Shown piece after piece: positions 18,937 through 27,664 of a stretch of DNA of 64,000 bases. The notes beneath the pieces are model-generated. The model searched no databases and had not been told where the DNA came from. It saw only the letters and a program-made list of their open reading frames with translations. The DNA is from Chitinophaga ginsengisegetis. Its GTDB lineage: Bacteria > Bacteroidota > Bacteroidia > Chitinophagales > Chitinophagaceae. The stretch lies in NCBI RefSeq assembly GCF_900168065.1, contig NZ_FUZZ01000001.1, positions 2,166,623 to 2,230,622 of the forward strand. Reading direction: 5' to 3'. The translations under genes were made by a program, and so were the position numbers. How positions within the stretch are numbered: position 1 is the stretch's first letter; every line of letters begins with the position of its first letter.

Positions 18937-19836
18937 TCATCCTTTATTACGACCGCTGACAATATGTTTTTCCGCATGATAGGAGGATCTTACTAACGGT
19001 CCTGACTCTACGTAGTCGAGTCCCATGTTGTAACCTATCTCGCGTAATTCTGCAAATTCATCAGGATGAACGAAGCGGGCAACAGGCAAATGTTTGGGTG
19101 TTGGCTGGAGATACTGACCCAGCGTTACCACATCACAACCGTTGTCGTACAAATCCTGCATGGCCTGTACCACTTCTTCTTTTGTTTCACCCAAACCAAG
19201 CATGATACCGCTCTTGGTGCGCATGCCACCTTCTTTCAGGCGACGGATCACTTCCAGGCTGCGGTGATATTTGGCCTGTATCCTCACCTGTTTGGTTAAA
19301 CGTTCTACCGTTTCCAGGTTATGTGATACAATTTCAGGCGCCACATCAATGATACGCTGGAGGTTTTCCCATTGACCACGGAAATCCGGGATCAGGGTTT
19401 CCATTGTTGTTTCCGGGTTCAATGCCCTTACGGCATTGATGGTATTGGCCCAGATGATGGAACCGCCGTCTTTCAGTTCATCCCTGTCTACAGAGGTGAT
19501 AACGGCATGTTTTACTTTCATCAGGTAAATGGCTTCTGCCACGCGCTGTGGTTCATCAAAGTCCACTGCTTCCGGACGGCCGGTGGCTACGGCACAAAAA
19601 CCGCAGCTACGGGTACAGATATTTCCCAGGATCATGAAAGTGGCGGTACCGGCTCCCCAGCACTCGCCCATATTGGGACAGTTACCACTTTCGCAGATCG
19701 TATGTAATTTATGGGTATCTACCAGGTTTCTAACCTGTTTATAGTTCTCGCCTATGGGTAATTTAACGCGCAGCCAGTCTGGCTTTTTTACTCTTGTTGT
19801 AGCCGGTTCGGCGGCTATTACGGGTAGTTCTTGCAT
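18937..19836 (-). CDS. lipA: Lipoyl synthase
   Basis: A 299-residue radical-SAM enzyme inserting two sulfurs into octanoyl chains on E2/GcvH proteins to make lipoate. The auxiliary cluster cysteines are Cys48, Cys53 and Cys59 ([12 protein letters not shown]). The radical-SAM cluster is Cys74, Cys78 and Cys81 (CTRSCGFC). The C-terminal RSSYHA motif supplies the serine ligand of the auxiliary cluster. Length and motif order are canonical. It lies 36 bp downstream of a putative outer-membrane protein gene on the same strand, so they may share a transcript. No lipB is seen in the window. Confidence 0.97.
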   Translation of the reverse strand: MQELPVIAAEPATTRVKKPDWLRVKLPIGENYKQVRNLVDTHKLHTICESGNCPNMGECWGAGTATFMILGNICTRSCGFCAVATGRPEAVDFDEPQRVAEAIYLMKVKHAVITSVDRDELKDGGSIIWANTINAVRALNPETTMETLIPDFRGQWENLQRIIDVAPEIVSHNLETVERLTKQVRIQAKYHRSLEVIRRLKEGGMRTKSGIMLGLGETKEEVVQAMQDLYDNGCDVVTLGQYLQPTPKHLPVARFVHPDEFAELREIGYNMGLDYVESGPLVRSSYHAEKHIVSGRNKG

Positions 19837-19872
19837 CGCTTATTCCTTTCTTTAGAAGAGCAAAGTTAATAC

Positions 19873-20703
19873 TTATCTCTTATTCCAGCGCTTCCCGAAT
19901 TGGATGCTGACATATGCATTAAAAAAGAACTGTTTATTTGGGTCAACGCCATCTACTGCCACCATAATAGGGATCTTTTTGGTGTAGTATTCACCGTTTA
20001 CTCCTATTTCCAGGGCGCTCACCACCTCGTTAAAGTGGGCCCAGTCGAACCGCATGCCCAATTTGGCATGTAAACCCGGTACCACACTGAGATTGCTCCA
20101 GCCCTTTCCAAAACCGCCGGCGCCGTTAATCTGTTCCTTATGCAGAAAGAGGTCCGCGGTTTCCGGGGTGTATTTGATATCCACATTCTCACCGTTTTCA
20201 TCCTGCACATTCAGGTAGTAAGGTTTCACCAGCCCCAGGGATAAGCCGCCGTAATAGATGGCGTCTACTTCTACCCCGTTTTTATTGGCTTTGCCGCCGA
20301 TCAGGTACCGTTGGCCCACACCCAGCTTAGCCTGGTAGAAATTATTCTGTTTGCCGTATATAAAAGGACGTTGGGTAAATGCGTAACCGCTGTTGATCTT
20401 TACTTCCTTGTTACTTTTCTTCTCTCCAAACTCAAACTGGAAATAATTCACCTTTTTCCTCGTTTTCCGGTATCCCAGTTCCGCAAAACCAGACCATCCG
20501 TCGGTATTCAGCCGGGCGCCCGCGGAAAAGTCGCGCTGGAAAACATTCTCCCCCTCTTCCTGTTCACGGAAAATGGAAATCTTCTTCAGCTTACGCTGTT
20601 CCTTGTCACTTTTCTTCGTGCTTTGCTGCTGCCGTGAGGTAGATTGCGCAAATAAGCCGCCGGATATTGTTGCTAAAAACAGGATTAAGTATATTTTTTT
20701 CAC
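19873..20703 (-). CDS. Putative outer-membrane beta-barrel protein
   Basis: A 276-residue secreted protein with a signal peptide (residues 1-20, ending GGLFAQ). A Lys/Arg-rich linker (KKSDKEQRKLKKISIFRE) is followed by alternating beta strands rich in Gly, Tyr and Phe. The final segment NAYVSIQFGKRWN ends near the terminus in the way typical of outer-membrane barrels. I do not recognise a named family. A clear promoter sits just upstream (20738-20765). The link to lipA downstream seems positional rather than functional. Confidence 0.8.
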   Translation of the reverse strand: MKKIYLILFLATISGGLFAQSTSRQQQSTKKSDKEQRKLKKISIFREQEEGENVFQRDFSAGARLNTDGWSGFAELGYRKTRKKVNYFQFEFGEKKSNKEVKINSGYAFTQRPFIYGKQNNFYQAKLGVGQRYLIGGKANKNGVEVDAIYYGGLSLGLVKPYYLNVQDENGENVDIKYTPETADLFLHKEQINGAGGFGKGWSNLSVVPGLHAKLGMRFDWAHFNEVVSALEIGVNGEYYTKKIPIMVAVDGVDPNKQFFFNAYVSIQFGKRWNKR

Positions 20704-20737
20704 AGTGGGCTATTATTATAATAAATAAACGCTTGAA

Positions 20738-20765
20738 CAAAGGTATTGTTATGTATATATTACAA
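20738..20765 (-). promoter_or_regulatory. Bacteroidota-type promoter
   Basis: On the minus strand, TTG (20763-20765), a 17-bp spacer, then TAccTTTG (20738-20745). Transcription would start near 20731, about 28 nt before the outer-membrane protein start, and could continue into lipA. Confidence 0.65.
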
Positions 20766-20869
20766 ACGTAGCTAATTTTTTTTTAGTTTACCAGGGCCTT
20801 CACTACCAGGGGATACACTTATAATAAAAATACATTTAATTTTACGGATTGATCATTTAAAAAGATATC

Positions 20870-21277
20870 ATGCAAACAGCATCTATTATCTATACCGGCG
20901 AACTTCGTACAACCGCCACCCATCTGCAATCAGGCACTGTTATCGATACCGATGCACCTGTTGATAACCGTGGCAAGGGAGAAAGATTTTCCCCTACTGA
21001 TCTGGTGGCCACCGCCCTCGGTTCCTGCATGCTCAGCATCATGGGCATCAAGGCGCTGGACAATAACTGGGCTATTGAAGGCACCAAAGTAAGCGTTCAG
21101 AAAATAATGGGTTCTGATCCCCGCCGTATTACCGGCGTAACCATTGTATTCGATTTCCCTGCGGGCCACACCCTCGGCGAAAAGGAAAGAACCATTCTGG
21201 AAAGAGCAGCGCTCACCTGCCCTGTGGCAAAGAGCGTGCATCCGGATATTGTGCAGGATGTAACTTTTAACTGGTAA
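20870..21277 (+). CDS. OsmC family peroxiredoxin-like protein
   Basis: A 135-residue OsmC/YhfA-type protein. The family uses two cysteines to reduce organic hydroperoxides. Cys48 lies in the helix ALGSCMLSIMGI and Cys113 in ALTCPVAKSVHPD, the expected Cys pair spacing. A segment GKGERFSPTDLVATA precedes the first Cys as in the family. It is cytoplasmic and monocistronic, ending at a hairpin terminator shared with the convergent gene. The substrate is unknown; the YhfA branch lacks proven peroxidase function. Confidence 0.9.
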   Translation: MQTASIIYTGELRTTATHLQSGTVIDTDAPVDNRGKGERFSPTDLVATALGSCMLSIMGIKALDNNWAIEGTKVSVQKIMGSDPRRITGVTIVFDFPAGHTLGEKERTILERAALTCPVAKSVHPDIVQDVTFNW

Positions 21278-21284
21278 GAAATTA

Positions 21285-21322
21285 CAGCGGATTTTGTTTT
21301 TTTAAGAAGACAAAATCCGCTG
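21285..21322. terminator. Hairpin between convergent OsmC and DUF2851 genes
   Basis: A 12-bp perfect stem (21285-21296 with 21311-21322) with a T-rich 14-nt loop. It can form on both strands and probably terminates both genes. Confidence 0.65.
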
Positions 21323-21334
21323 CGCTCTCCCTGC

Positions 21335-22618
21335 TCAGGTGCCCGCGATAATCTTCACTCCTATCGCGCAATGCAGGCACTTTTTCTCATCACAGTAGTG
21401 CTGCTTCAGCTGCAATAATGCCTGTGATTCCATCGCGCTTTCCTGCGTAATACCCAATTGGCTCCAGCTGCTGGTGATGTGGTTCTTTTCCGGCGGCAGC
21501 TGCTGCAGGAAATGCAACGCTTTTTCCTGGTAATATTTCCCATTCTTATCCTGTCCGTACAGGAACAGCAAAGGTAACACAGTGTTGATCAGGATACCCT
21601 GTACGGCCTGTTTCCCGGGCCGCTGCGTACGGTTTACGGGATGTCCGAAGCGGTAATGCGTATGCCAGTACGCCGATGGCTGTACGAAGAACAGCTGTTC
21701 CAGCGCCGTTACGTCAGGGGCGTCCAGTATCCGGGAAAACAGGTGAGGGGATTGCTGCAACAACGCGGCGAAAGTAGCCAGCCGCATGGTAGGGAAGGCG
21801 GCGGGCCGCATCCGCAGCCAGTTCCATTGATGACCGGCCATAGGGCTTAGCCGGAACTTATGTTGCAGGTGCCCGTAAACATCCTGTAACTGTAACGCAT
21901 ATCCGTCTGTTTGGGGCGTTTCCAGCATCCCGGCCTGACCAAACAACAGGGCCTCCAGCTGGAGCAGCAGATGCCGGTACCGCATCAGCATTTTATAGGG
22001 CAGCGACTGTGCCACCTGCAGGAACGGCAGGGCATTTACGGGCGTACCATAACTTTGCGCCACTGCCCAGTAGCACACTTCTTCCCAGTTGTAACGGTTG
22101 TGCTGCAGCCAGGCCCGCAGGCTGCCGATCTTACGTTCCCAGCGCTCCGCCAGCAACCGCTCTTTCCAGCTGAGCCAGATAAGCGACGGCACCTGGGAAG
22201 CATGCGGCGCACACGGTACAAAGGGCGACAACCGCCGCAGCTCCTCATACCGCTGCAGGAGCAGCTTGGGAATATGCTGCTGCAGTTCCAGGCAGGGCGC
22301 CTCCCTGATCCCGACGGCGGGCATGTCGTGTACAAACACCACGTGCAGGATGATACGCCCGTATTGGGGATTGTGCTGGTGCCCATGCCGGAACCAGTCG
22401 GATGTACGCAGGTGCAGCTCCACCTGGCCTACCCAGAGGGTAGCCCCGATCCTGATTTTTGCGGCCGAAAAATCCGGCCCGCCATTGTGGTTGTGAATAC
22501 CGGGAAACAGTACCTGTACTGATTCTCCGCCGGTAGTGGTTAGATGATCCTGCTTAAATAGCCGGAATGCCCAGATGTGCTGGAACAGCTCTTCTGAGAG
22601 CAACGGGTTAACAAACAT
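21335..22618 (-). CDS. DUF2851 family protein
   Basis: A 427-residue protein of the Bacteroidota-typical DUF2851 family, function unknown. The N-terminal motifs MFVNPLLSEELFQHIW, FPGIHNHNGGPDFSAAKIRI and GQVELHLRTSDW are characteristic. The GxxN..GPDF and E.H pattern looks like an acidic/His metal site, as in nuclease-like folds; that is my inference. The C-terminus carries a Cys cluster, CDEKKCLHC. The start at 22618 is chosen because a TAccTTTG element (22652-22659) overlaps the alternative start at 22654. Confidence 0.88.
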   Translation of the reverse strand: MFVNPLLSEELFQHIWAFRLFKQDHLTTTGGESVQVLFPGIHNHNGGPDFSAAKIRIGATLWVGQVELHLRTSDWFRHGHQHNPQYGRIILHVVFVHDMPAVGIREAPCLELQQHIPKLLLQRYEELRRLSPFVPCAPHASQVPSLIWLSWKERLLAERWERKIGSLRAWLQHNRYNWEEVCYWAVAQSYGTPVNALPFLQVAQSLPYKMLMRYRHLLLQLEALLFGQAGMLETPQTDGYALQLQDVYGHLQHKFRLSPMAGHQWNWLRMRPAAFPTMRLATFAALLQQSPHLFSRILDAPDVTALEQLFFVQPSAYWHTHYRFGHPVNRTQRPGKQAVQGILINTVLPLLFLYGQDKNGKYYQEKALHFLQQLPPEKNHITSSWSQLGITQESAMESQALLQLKQHYCDEKKCLHCAIGVKIIAGT

Positions 22619-22651
22619 AAGAGATATGGTTGGGTACAAAATAATATCATC

Positions 22652-22659
22652 CAAAGGTA
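22652..22659 (-). promoter_or_regulatory. Candidate -7 element for the DUF2851 gene
   Basis: The minus strand reads TACCTTTG, matching TAnnTTTG, about 34 bp before the chosen start. The nearest TTG upstream is 27 bp away, outside the usual range. Confidence 0.45.
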
Positions 22660-22696
22660 ATAAAACATCGATTAATAAATAAATTCCAACTCCAAT

Positions 22697-22728
22697 TTGG
22701 AAATCTGCTCAAAGTGATATTACCTTTG
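22697..22728 (+). promoter_or_regulatory. Promoter of the SAM-riboswitch transcript
   Basis: TTG at 22697-22699, a 21-bp spacer and TAccTTTG at 22721-22728 give a full match to the Bacteroidota housekeeping promoter. Transcription would begin about 10 nt before the riboswitch. Confidence 0.75.
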
Positions 22729-22747
22729 CGCCAGTTCTTACACATCA

Positions 22748-22863
22748 CTTATCCAGAAAGGCGGAGGGACTTGGCCCTGCGATGCCTTAGCAACCTTTCC
22801 TGATTATTACAATCAGGAAAAAGGTGCTAATTCCTGCCCCGGTGCAAATCGGGGAAAGATAAG
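22748..22863 (+). ncRNA. SAM-I (S-box) riboswitch
   Basis: The element starts CTTATC, then AGAAAGGCGGAGGGACTTGG, GATGCCTTAGCAACC and AAGGTGCTAATTCCTGC, and closes with GATAAG, which pairs with the 5' CTTATC to form P1. These are the conserved S-box positions. A rho-independent terminator follows 45 nt later. Methionine-derived SAM would favour termination and shut off the downstream trans-sulfuration and homoserine dehydrogenase genes. Confidence 0.95.
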
Positions 22864-22907
22864 TTGGCAGAGATAATACTTCACAGATATATATAACTTT
22901 CTAAAGG

Positions 22908-22938
22908 AGCTCTTCCAACAATCGGGAGAGCTTTTTTT
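22908..22938 (+). terminator. Attenuator terminator downstream of the SAM riboswitch
   Basis: A 9-bp stem (22908-22916 with 22924-22932, one G-T pair) followed by seven T. It lies between the riboswitch and the first gene, as expected for transcriptional control. Confidence 0.85.
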
Positions 22939-23050
22939 ATGCCCCTTCCCCACCCCTTTCATGGATTTGTTGTTGTTTAAGTTGATCTTTAATGATATCG
23001 TTGCAGTTGGCAATTGTGCACATTGAACATCATTAAAAATAATTTATAAC

Positions 23051-24229
23051 ATGAAAACAGCTACACAACTGATTCATAGCATACCGGTAGACGAACTGAC
23101 AGGCGCCATTTCTGTGCCTATCTATCAAACGTCCACTTTCGTGCAGGAATCACCCGGCATCAATAAAGGCTTTGAGTTTTCGCGGGCAAACAATCCCACG
23201 AGAAAAGTGCTGGAAGACCTCATCTGCAACCTGGAAGAAGGGTTTGCCGGATTTGCGTTTGCCAGTGGCATGTCGGCCATAGATGCGGTGCTGAAGCTGT
23301 TAAAGACCGGCGATGAAATCATGGCCGTGGAAGACACCTACGGTGGCATCTTCCAGATCTTTAACCACATGTTTGAACGCTTTGGCATCAAAGTGAATTT
23401 TGTAGATACCAGCAACCTCGATAAAGTATTGGCCGCCATTACGCCCAATACAAAAATCATCTGGCTGGAATCCCCTACCAATCCTACTTTGCGCGTTTCT
23501 GATATTAAATCTATCAGCAAAATCGCTAAACAACATAATATCCTGCTGGCGGTAGACAATACCTTCAGCACACCATTACTGCAACAGCCGTTAACGCTGG
23601 GCGCCGACCTGGTGATCCACAGCGCTTCCAAATACCTCGCAGGACACTGTGATGTGATTGCCGGCCTCGTAGTAGTAAACTCAAAAACACTGGCAGACCA
23701 GATCCGGTATAACCAGAATATTTCCGGTAGTATCCTCAGCCCGTTTGAAGCATGGCTCACCATACGCGGTATTGAAACATTATACCTGCGCCTGGAAAAA
23801 CAATGCAGCAACGCCAATGCCATCGCCAACTGGCTGGCCGCACATCCCGCGGTGGATAAAGTGTTTTATCCCGGACTGGCCACACATAAAAACCATCACA
23901 TTGCCCGTAAACAACAAAAAAATTACGGCGCACTGGTGAGCTTTTCCCTGAAAAGCGACAATATCAAAAATGCGATCCGTATCGTAAACGCCACCAAATT
24001 ATTTAAGCTGGCAGAAAGCTTTGGCGGCGTGAAAAGCATGCTGGCCCATCCGGCCACCATGACGCATCGTACCATTCCGGAAGAATTCCGGAGAAAAACA
24101 GGTCTGCAGGACTCCTGCATCCGTTTATCAGTAGGCATCGAAGATGCCGATGACCTGATCAACGACCTGAAACAGGCGCTGGATAAATTAAACCATCCGG
24201 CCGGCAAGCAAATTACTGTTTTACAATAA
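23051..24229 (+). CDS. Trans-sulfuration PLP enzyme (cystathionine gamma-synthase/lyase family)
   Basis: A 392-residue Cys/Met metabolism PLP enzyme. The PLP lysine is Lys194 in SASKYLAGH. Other landmarks are YQTSTF, YSR-like FSRANNPTR, ASGMSAIDAV, DNTFSTP and the C-terminal SFGGVKSMLAHPATMTH. It could act as cystathionine gamma-synthase, gamma-lyase or an O-acylhomoserine sulfhydrylase; the family members are hard to separate by sequence. Control by a SAM riboswitch and its place before homoserine dehydrogenase favour a biosynthetic role in methionine synthesis, so MetB-like is my preferred reading. Confidence 0.92.
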   Translation: MKTATQLIHSIPVDELTGAISVPIYQTSTFVQESPGINKGFEFSRANNPTRKVLEDLICNLEEGFAGFAFASGMSAIDAVLKLLKTGDEIMAVEDTYGGIFQIFNHMFERFGIKVNFVDTSNLDKVLAAITPNTKIIWLESPTNPTLRVSDIKSISKIAKQHNILLAVDNTFSTPLLQQPLTLGADLVIHSASKYLAGHCDVIAGLVVVNSKTLADQIRYNQNISGSILSPFEAWLTIRGIETLYLRLEKQCSNANAIANWLAAHPAVDKVFYPGLATHKNHHIARKQQKNYGALVSFSLKSDNIKNAIRIVNATKLFKLAESFGGVKSMLAHPATMTHRTIPEEFRRKTGLQDSCIRLSVGIEDADDLINDLKQALDKLNHPAGKQITVLQ

Positions 24230-24326
24230 GCCGCTGGCGGTTAGCACATCTCTTTCAATGTTCAGAACCTGATCATCTCTGCACAGCGAAAGACTGACTA
24301 CTACGGCTGAAAGCTCAAAAAAAAGT

Positions 24327-25508
24327 ATGGAAAACAAGATCATCAATTTAGGCATTTTCGGATTCGGCGTCGTAGGACAAGGACTCTATGAAGTTTTGAA
24401 CAGAACAAAAGGTATTAATGCACGGATCAAAAAAATCTGTATTAAAGACCCTAATAAATCAAGACCTATCGATAGCAGTTACTTTACGACAGATAAAAAT
24501 GAAATCCTCGAAGATCCTACCATTGACGTAGTAGTAGAACTGATCAATGACACTGAAGCAGCTTTTGAAATAGTGAGCAAAGCGCTCCGCAACGGCAAAG
24601 CCGTAGTAAGCGCCAGCAAACGTATGATCGCTGAAAACCTGCCCGCACTCTACCAGCTGCAGGCAGAAAACAAAGTGCCATTCCTGTATGAAGCGTCCAG
24701 CTGTGCGAGTATTCCCATTATCCGCAACCTGGAAGAATATTATGACAACGACCTGCTCAATGCCGTAGAAGGTATCTGTAACGGATCTACGAATTATATT
24801 CTTACTAAAATATTTGAAGAGAACCTCAGCTTTGCCACTGCCCTGCAACAGGCCCAGGACCTGGGTTTCGCGGAAACAGATCCTACACTCGACATCGAAG
24901 GATATGACCCGAAATTCAAAATAGTGATCCTGCTGCTGCACGCATTCGGCACCTTTGTGAAACCGGAAGAAGTATTCAACTTCGGGATTCATCACCTCAA
25001 TGATTTTGATATACAGTTTGCCAAACAAAGAAACTGTACCATCAAACTGATTGCACAATGCCGCCGTCAGAACGGTAACGTATTTGCATACGTATTGCCG
25101 CATCTCATTAAGGAACACAACCTGCTCTACGATGTGTATAACGAATACAATGGCATCCTGCTGGAAAGCGCATTCACCGATAAACAGTTCTTTGTAGGTA
25201 AAGGCGCCGGCGGTACTGCTACGGGTAGCGCTGTATTATCCGATATCTCTGCCCTGTTATACAACTACCGCTACGAGTACAAAAAGATCAAACAAAACAA
25301 TCAGCCCAGCTTTACCAATGATGTAAAACTGAAAGTATACCTGCGCTACAAAACACCCGACCAGGTAGATCTGGCAGAGTTCTTTAATATCTCTGAAAAA
25401 TATGAATCTACTGAATGGCGTTATGTGGTAGGTACTATCAACTTACAGAAACTGAGAGAAGCCGGCTGGCTGAAAAATAAAGATGTGAATATTCTCGTAT
25501 TGGAATAA
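24327..25508 (+). CDS. hom: Homoserine dehydrogenase
   Basis: A 393-residue NAD(P)-dependent enzyme converting aspartate semialdehyde to homoserine. The Rossmann loop is GIFGFGVVGQGLYE (about residues 8-21). The catalytic domain includes EGICNGSTNYILTKI and the acidic stretch GFAETDPTLDIEGYDPKFK with catalytic Asp/Lys, and GKGAGGTATGSAVLSDI near residue 292. There is no fused aspartokinase and no clear ACT domain, so feedback control may be absent or reduced to the short C-terminus. It follows the trans-sulfuration gene by 97 bp, presumably on the SAM-riboswitch transcript. This places homoserine supply under methionine control. Confidence 0.93.
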   Translation: MENKIINLGIFGFGVVGQGLYEVLNRTKGINARIKKICIKDPNKSRPIDSSYFTTDKNEILEDPTIDVVVELINDTEAAFEIVSKALRNGKAVVSASKRMIAENLPALYQLQAENKVPFLYEASSCASIPIIRNLEEYYDNDLLNAVEGICNGSTNYILTKIFEENLSFATALQQAQDLGFAETDPTLDIEGYDPKFKIVILLLHAFGTFVKPEEVFNFGIHHLNDFDIQFAKQRNCTIKLIAQCRRQNGNVFAYVLPHLIKEHNLLYDVYNEYNGILLESAFTDKQFFVGKGAGGTATGSAVLSDISALLYNYRYEYKKIKQNNQPSFTNDVKLKVYLRYKTPDQVDLAEFFNISEKYESTEWRYVVGTINLQKLREAGWLKNKDVNILVLE

Positions 25509-25539
25509 AGAAATGTAATAAGCAAAAACCAATCATGAA

Positions 25540-25563
25540 AACGGCGCAGTTCCCTGCGCCGTT
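25540..25563. terminator. GC-rich hairpin after homoserine dehydrogenase
   Basis: A 10-bp perfect stem (25540-25549 with 25554-25563) and a 4-nt loop between the convergent hom and Maf genes. Confidence 0.7.
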
Positions 25564-25571
25564 CCTGTTGC

Positions 25572-26141
25572 TTAAAAATTTTCCAGTTCTTCCACTACCC
25601 TGCTTACGGGCAGCCCCATTACATTATAGAAGCAACCGTTAATACTGTCTATACCCACAGCGCCGATCCATTCCTGGATCGCATAAGCGCCGGCTTTATC
25701 AAAAGGTTTGTACTTATCCACGTAAAAAGTGATCTGACCGGTAGTTAACGCCTTAAAATGTACCGCCGTTGTTTTGGAAAAAGCAACCTCCTTTTCCCCC
25801 TGCTGGATTATAACGCCGGTGACTACACGATGTTCACGTCCGCTGAGGCGTGATAAAATGTCAATGGCGTCTTCACGGTCTTTGGGCTTGCCGATAATAT
25901 TGTTATCCAGTACTACTACCGTATCGGCAGCAATGATAATATCGCCGGCTTCACACAGCTCCTGCACAGCGGCCGCTTTCTGACGCGCAATATGAACAGG
26001 AATATCCGGTATGGCCAGTTCGGGAGGAAAAGTTTCTGCGGTTTCTACCACCTTCACCTGGAAAGGGATGCCGGCCTGCTCCAGCAGCTGCTTTCTGCGC
26101 GGCGACTGCGAGGCCAGGATAACGGGTGCGCGGTTATACAT
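25572..26141 (-). CDS. maf: Maf family nucleotide pyrophosphatase
   Basis: A 189-residue Maf/Ham1-fold protein. The family hydrolyses non-canonical or dTTP/UTP nucleotides to monophosphates and is linked to septum inhibition. Visible motifs are ILASQSPRRKQLLEQAGI (residues 8-25), AADTVVVLDNNIIGKPKD and GAYAIQEWIGAVGIDSINGC. It is the last gene of a four-gene minus-strand operon, with a 2-bp gap to the UbiA gene. Exact substrate preference cannot be told. Confidence 0.93.
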   Translation of the reverse strand: MYNRAPVILASQSPRRKQLLEQAGIPFQVKVVETAETFPPELAIPDIPVHIARQKAAAVQELCEAGDIIIAADTVVVLDNNIIGKPKDREDAIDILSRLSGREHRVVTGVIIQQGEKEVAFSKTTAVHFKALTTGQITFYVDKYKPFDKAGAYAIQEWIGAVGIDSINGCFYNVMGLPVSRVVEELENF

Positions 26142-26143
26142 CT

Positions 26144-27085
26144 TTATAAATAAAGTTTAAAAAATATCATGGATAAAATACCGGTAAGCATAATCACTTT
26201 TACCAGGGAACTCACCCGGTGATAATGTTCCGGGAGGTTTGCTTTTTTTAGCACCAGGTAAATATATACGCAGGGCACCTGTACAAACAGCAATAAATAA
26301 CCGATAGCAACATACCAGCCCAGGATCCACACGCGGATTTCCACCAGGAGAATAATAATGATCAGCGCCAGCAGCAGCGCATTACAAAAACGTTTGGCGG
26401 CCAGCACTCCCCAGACAATGGGCAGGGTGCGGCATCCGTCTTTGCTGTCGCCCATCATATCTTCCAGGTCTTTCACAATTTCCCTGACCATAGAAATGAG
26501 GAACGCAAACAGCGCATACACACCTATTATCTGGATCAGCTTTCTGCCGGTGGGCGACATGATAGCTTCAAAACTATGATAGATCTGTTTTTCATAAAAT
26601 CCTACCACCACTACTGCCAGGGCAGTTAGTAACGAAATAACCACATTCCCGATCAGCACCTGTCTTTTAAAAGAAGTAGAATAAAACCAGAGTAGCAGGG
26701 AACAGATCACCTGGGTGAAGCCGAGGTAAAACTGTCCTGTTTTCCACGCTACCAGGAAACCCAGCGACACGCCGGCCAGGTTAAGCATGGTGTGCCAGGC
26801 CATTGCCCAGCGGCGGCTGATAATTTTGTCCAGCACCATTTTATCCGGCTTATTAACAATGTCTATGTTGATATCAAAATAGTCGTTGATAATATAGCCG
26901 GCAGCAGCCACCAGTACGGTAGACAGGCTCAGTAAAATAAATTGGGGAACCGGCAGTGACGGCTCTTCGCCGGAGCTGCGTAAAACCGGCTCTACTACGC
27001 AATATTGCAGTAAAAACTGGGTGAGGCCAATATATATCAGATTCGGGTACCTGATCAGTTTAAAAAATGCAGCCCAGAGCTTCAT
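26144..27085 (-). CDS. UbiA family prenyltransferase
   Basis: A 313-residue polytopic membrane prenyltransferase with about eight or nine helices. The first Asp-rich motif is NDYFDINIDIVNKPDK (about residues 67-82). The second region is VREIVKDLEDMMGDSKDG (about 201-218). The family joins isoprenyl diphosphates to aromatic or glycerol-phosphate acceptors. In Bacteroidota many members are annotated as geranylgeranylglycerol-phosphate geranylgeranyltransferase-like. The acceptor here is unknown. It sits between the KdsC-like and Maf genes with short gaps. Confidence 0.88.
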   Translation of the reverse strand: MKLWAAFFKLIRYPNLIYIGLTQFLLQYCVVEPVLRSSGEEPSLPVPQFILLSLSTVLVAAAGYIINDYFDINIDIVNKPDKMVLDKIISRRWAMAWHTMLNLAGVSLGFLVAWKTGQFYLGFTQVICSLLLWFYSTSFKRQVLIGNVVISLLTALAVVVVGFYEKQIYHSFEAIMSPTGRKLIQIIGVYALFAFLISMVREIVKDLEDMMGDSKDGCRTLPIVWGVLAAKRFCNALLLALIIIILLVEIRVWILGWYVAIGYLLLFVQVPCVYIYLVLKKANLPEHYHRVSSLVKVIMLTGILSMIFFKLYL

Positions 27086-27099
27086 AGTTTTCTCTTTTA

Positions 27100-27621
27100 T
27101 TATTTCGATGCTATTCCTTCATCCATTAACCAATGTCCGTTCAGTTTCAATACTTTTTCCATGACTTCCCTCACGCAGCCGTGGCCTCCGGGCAATGGGG
27201 ACACGTACCTGGAAATACTTTTTATTTCAGCCGCCGCATCTGCGGGGCAGGTGGGCAAAGCCACCAGTTGCATAGGCAGATAATCCGGGATATCATCTCC
27301 CATATATAATATCTCTTCCCAGCGAAGATCATTTTCAAAAACATAATCCTGCAGCTTCTCCTGCTTATCGTGTACGCCGGTGAAGATATCTTTTATACCA
27401 AGTCCCTGTAACCTGCTCACCACACTTTCTGATTTTCCTCCGGAGATAATCACCACACGATAACCTTTTTTTACCGCCAGCTGTAAAGCATAACCATCCT
27501 TAATGTTCATCCTGCGGGACATTTCGCCACCCGGCAGCAATTGCAGGGTGCCATCGGTGAGTACACCATCCACGTCCAGCACAAAGGTGGTGATAGATTT
27601 AAATAAAGCCAATACGTTCAT
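27100..27621 (-). CDS. KdsC-like HAD phosphatase
   Basis: A small HAD-superfamily phosphatase related to 3-deoxy-D-manno-octulosonate 8-phosphate phosphatase. The nucleophile motif is FVLDVDGVLTDG. Motif II Ser lies in YRVVIISGGKS. The acidic motif is YMGDDIPD. It lacks a cap, as KdsC tetramers do, and has the usual length (about 170-180 aa). No kdsA/kdsB/kdsD is seen in the window, so the KDO-8-P role is a family inference. The start at 27621 (MNVLALF) fits alignment to KdsC; an ATG six codons upstream (27639) is possible. Confidence 0.88.
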   Translation of the reverse strand: MNVLALFKSITTFVLDVDGVLTDGTLQLLPGGEMSRRMNIKDGYALQLAVKKGYRVVIISGGKSESVVSRLQGLGIKDIFTGVHDKQEKLQDYVFENDLRWEEILYMGDDIPDYLPMQLVALPTCPADAAAEIKSISRYVSPLPGGHGCVREVMEKVLKLNGHWLMDEGIASK

Positions 27622-27664
27622 GGGGCCAAAAATAGCCAATTACGCATTAACAATCGCTTATTCT

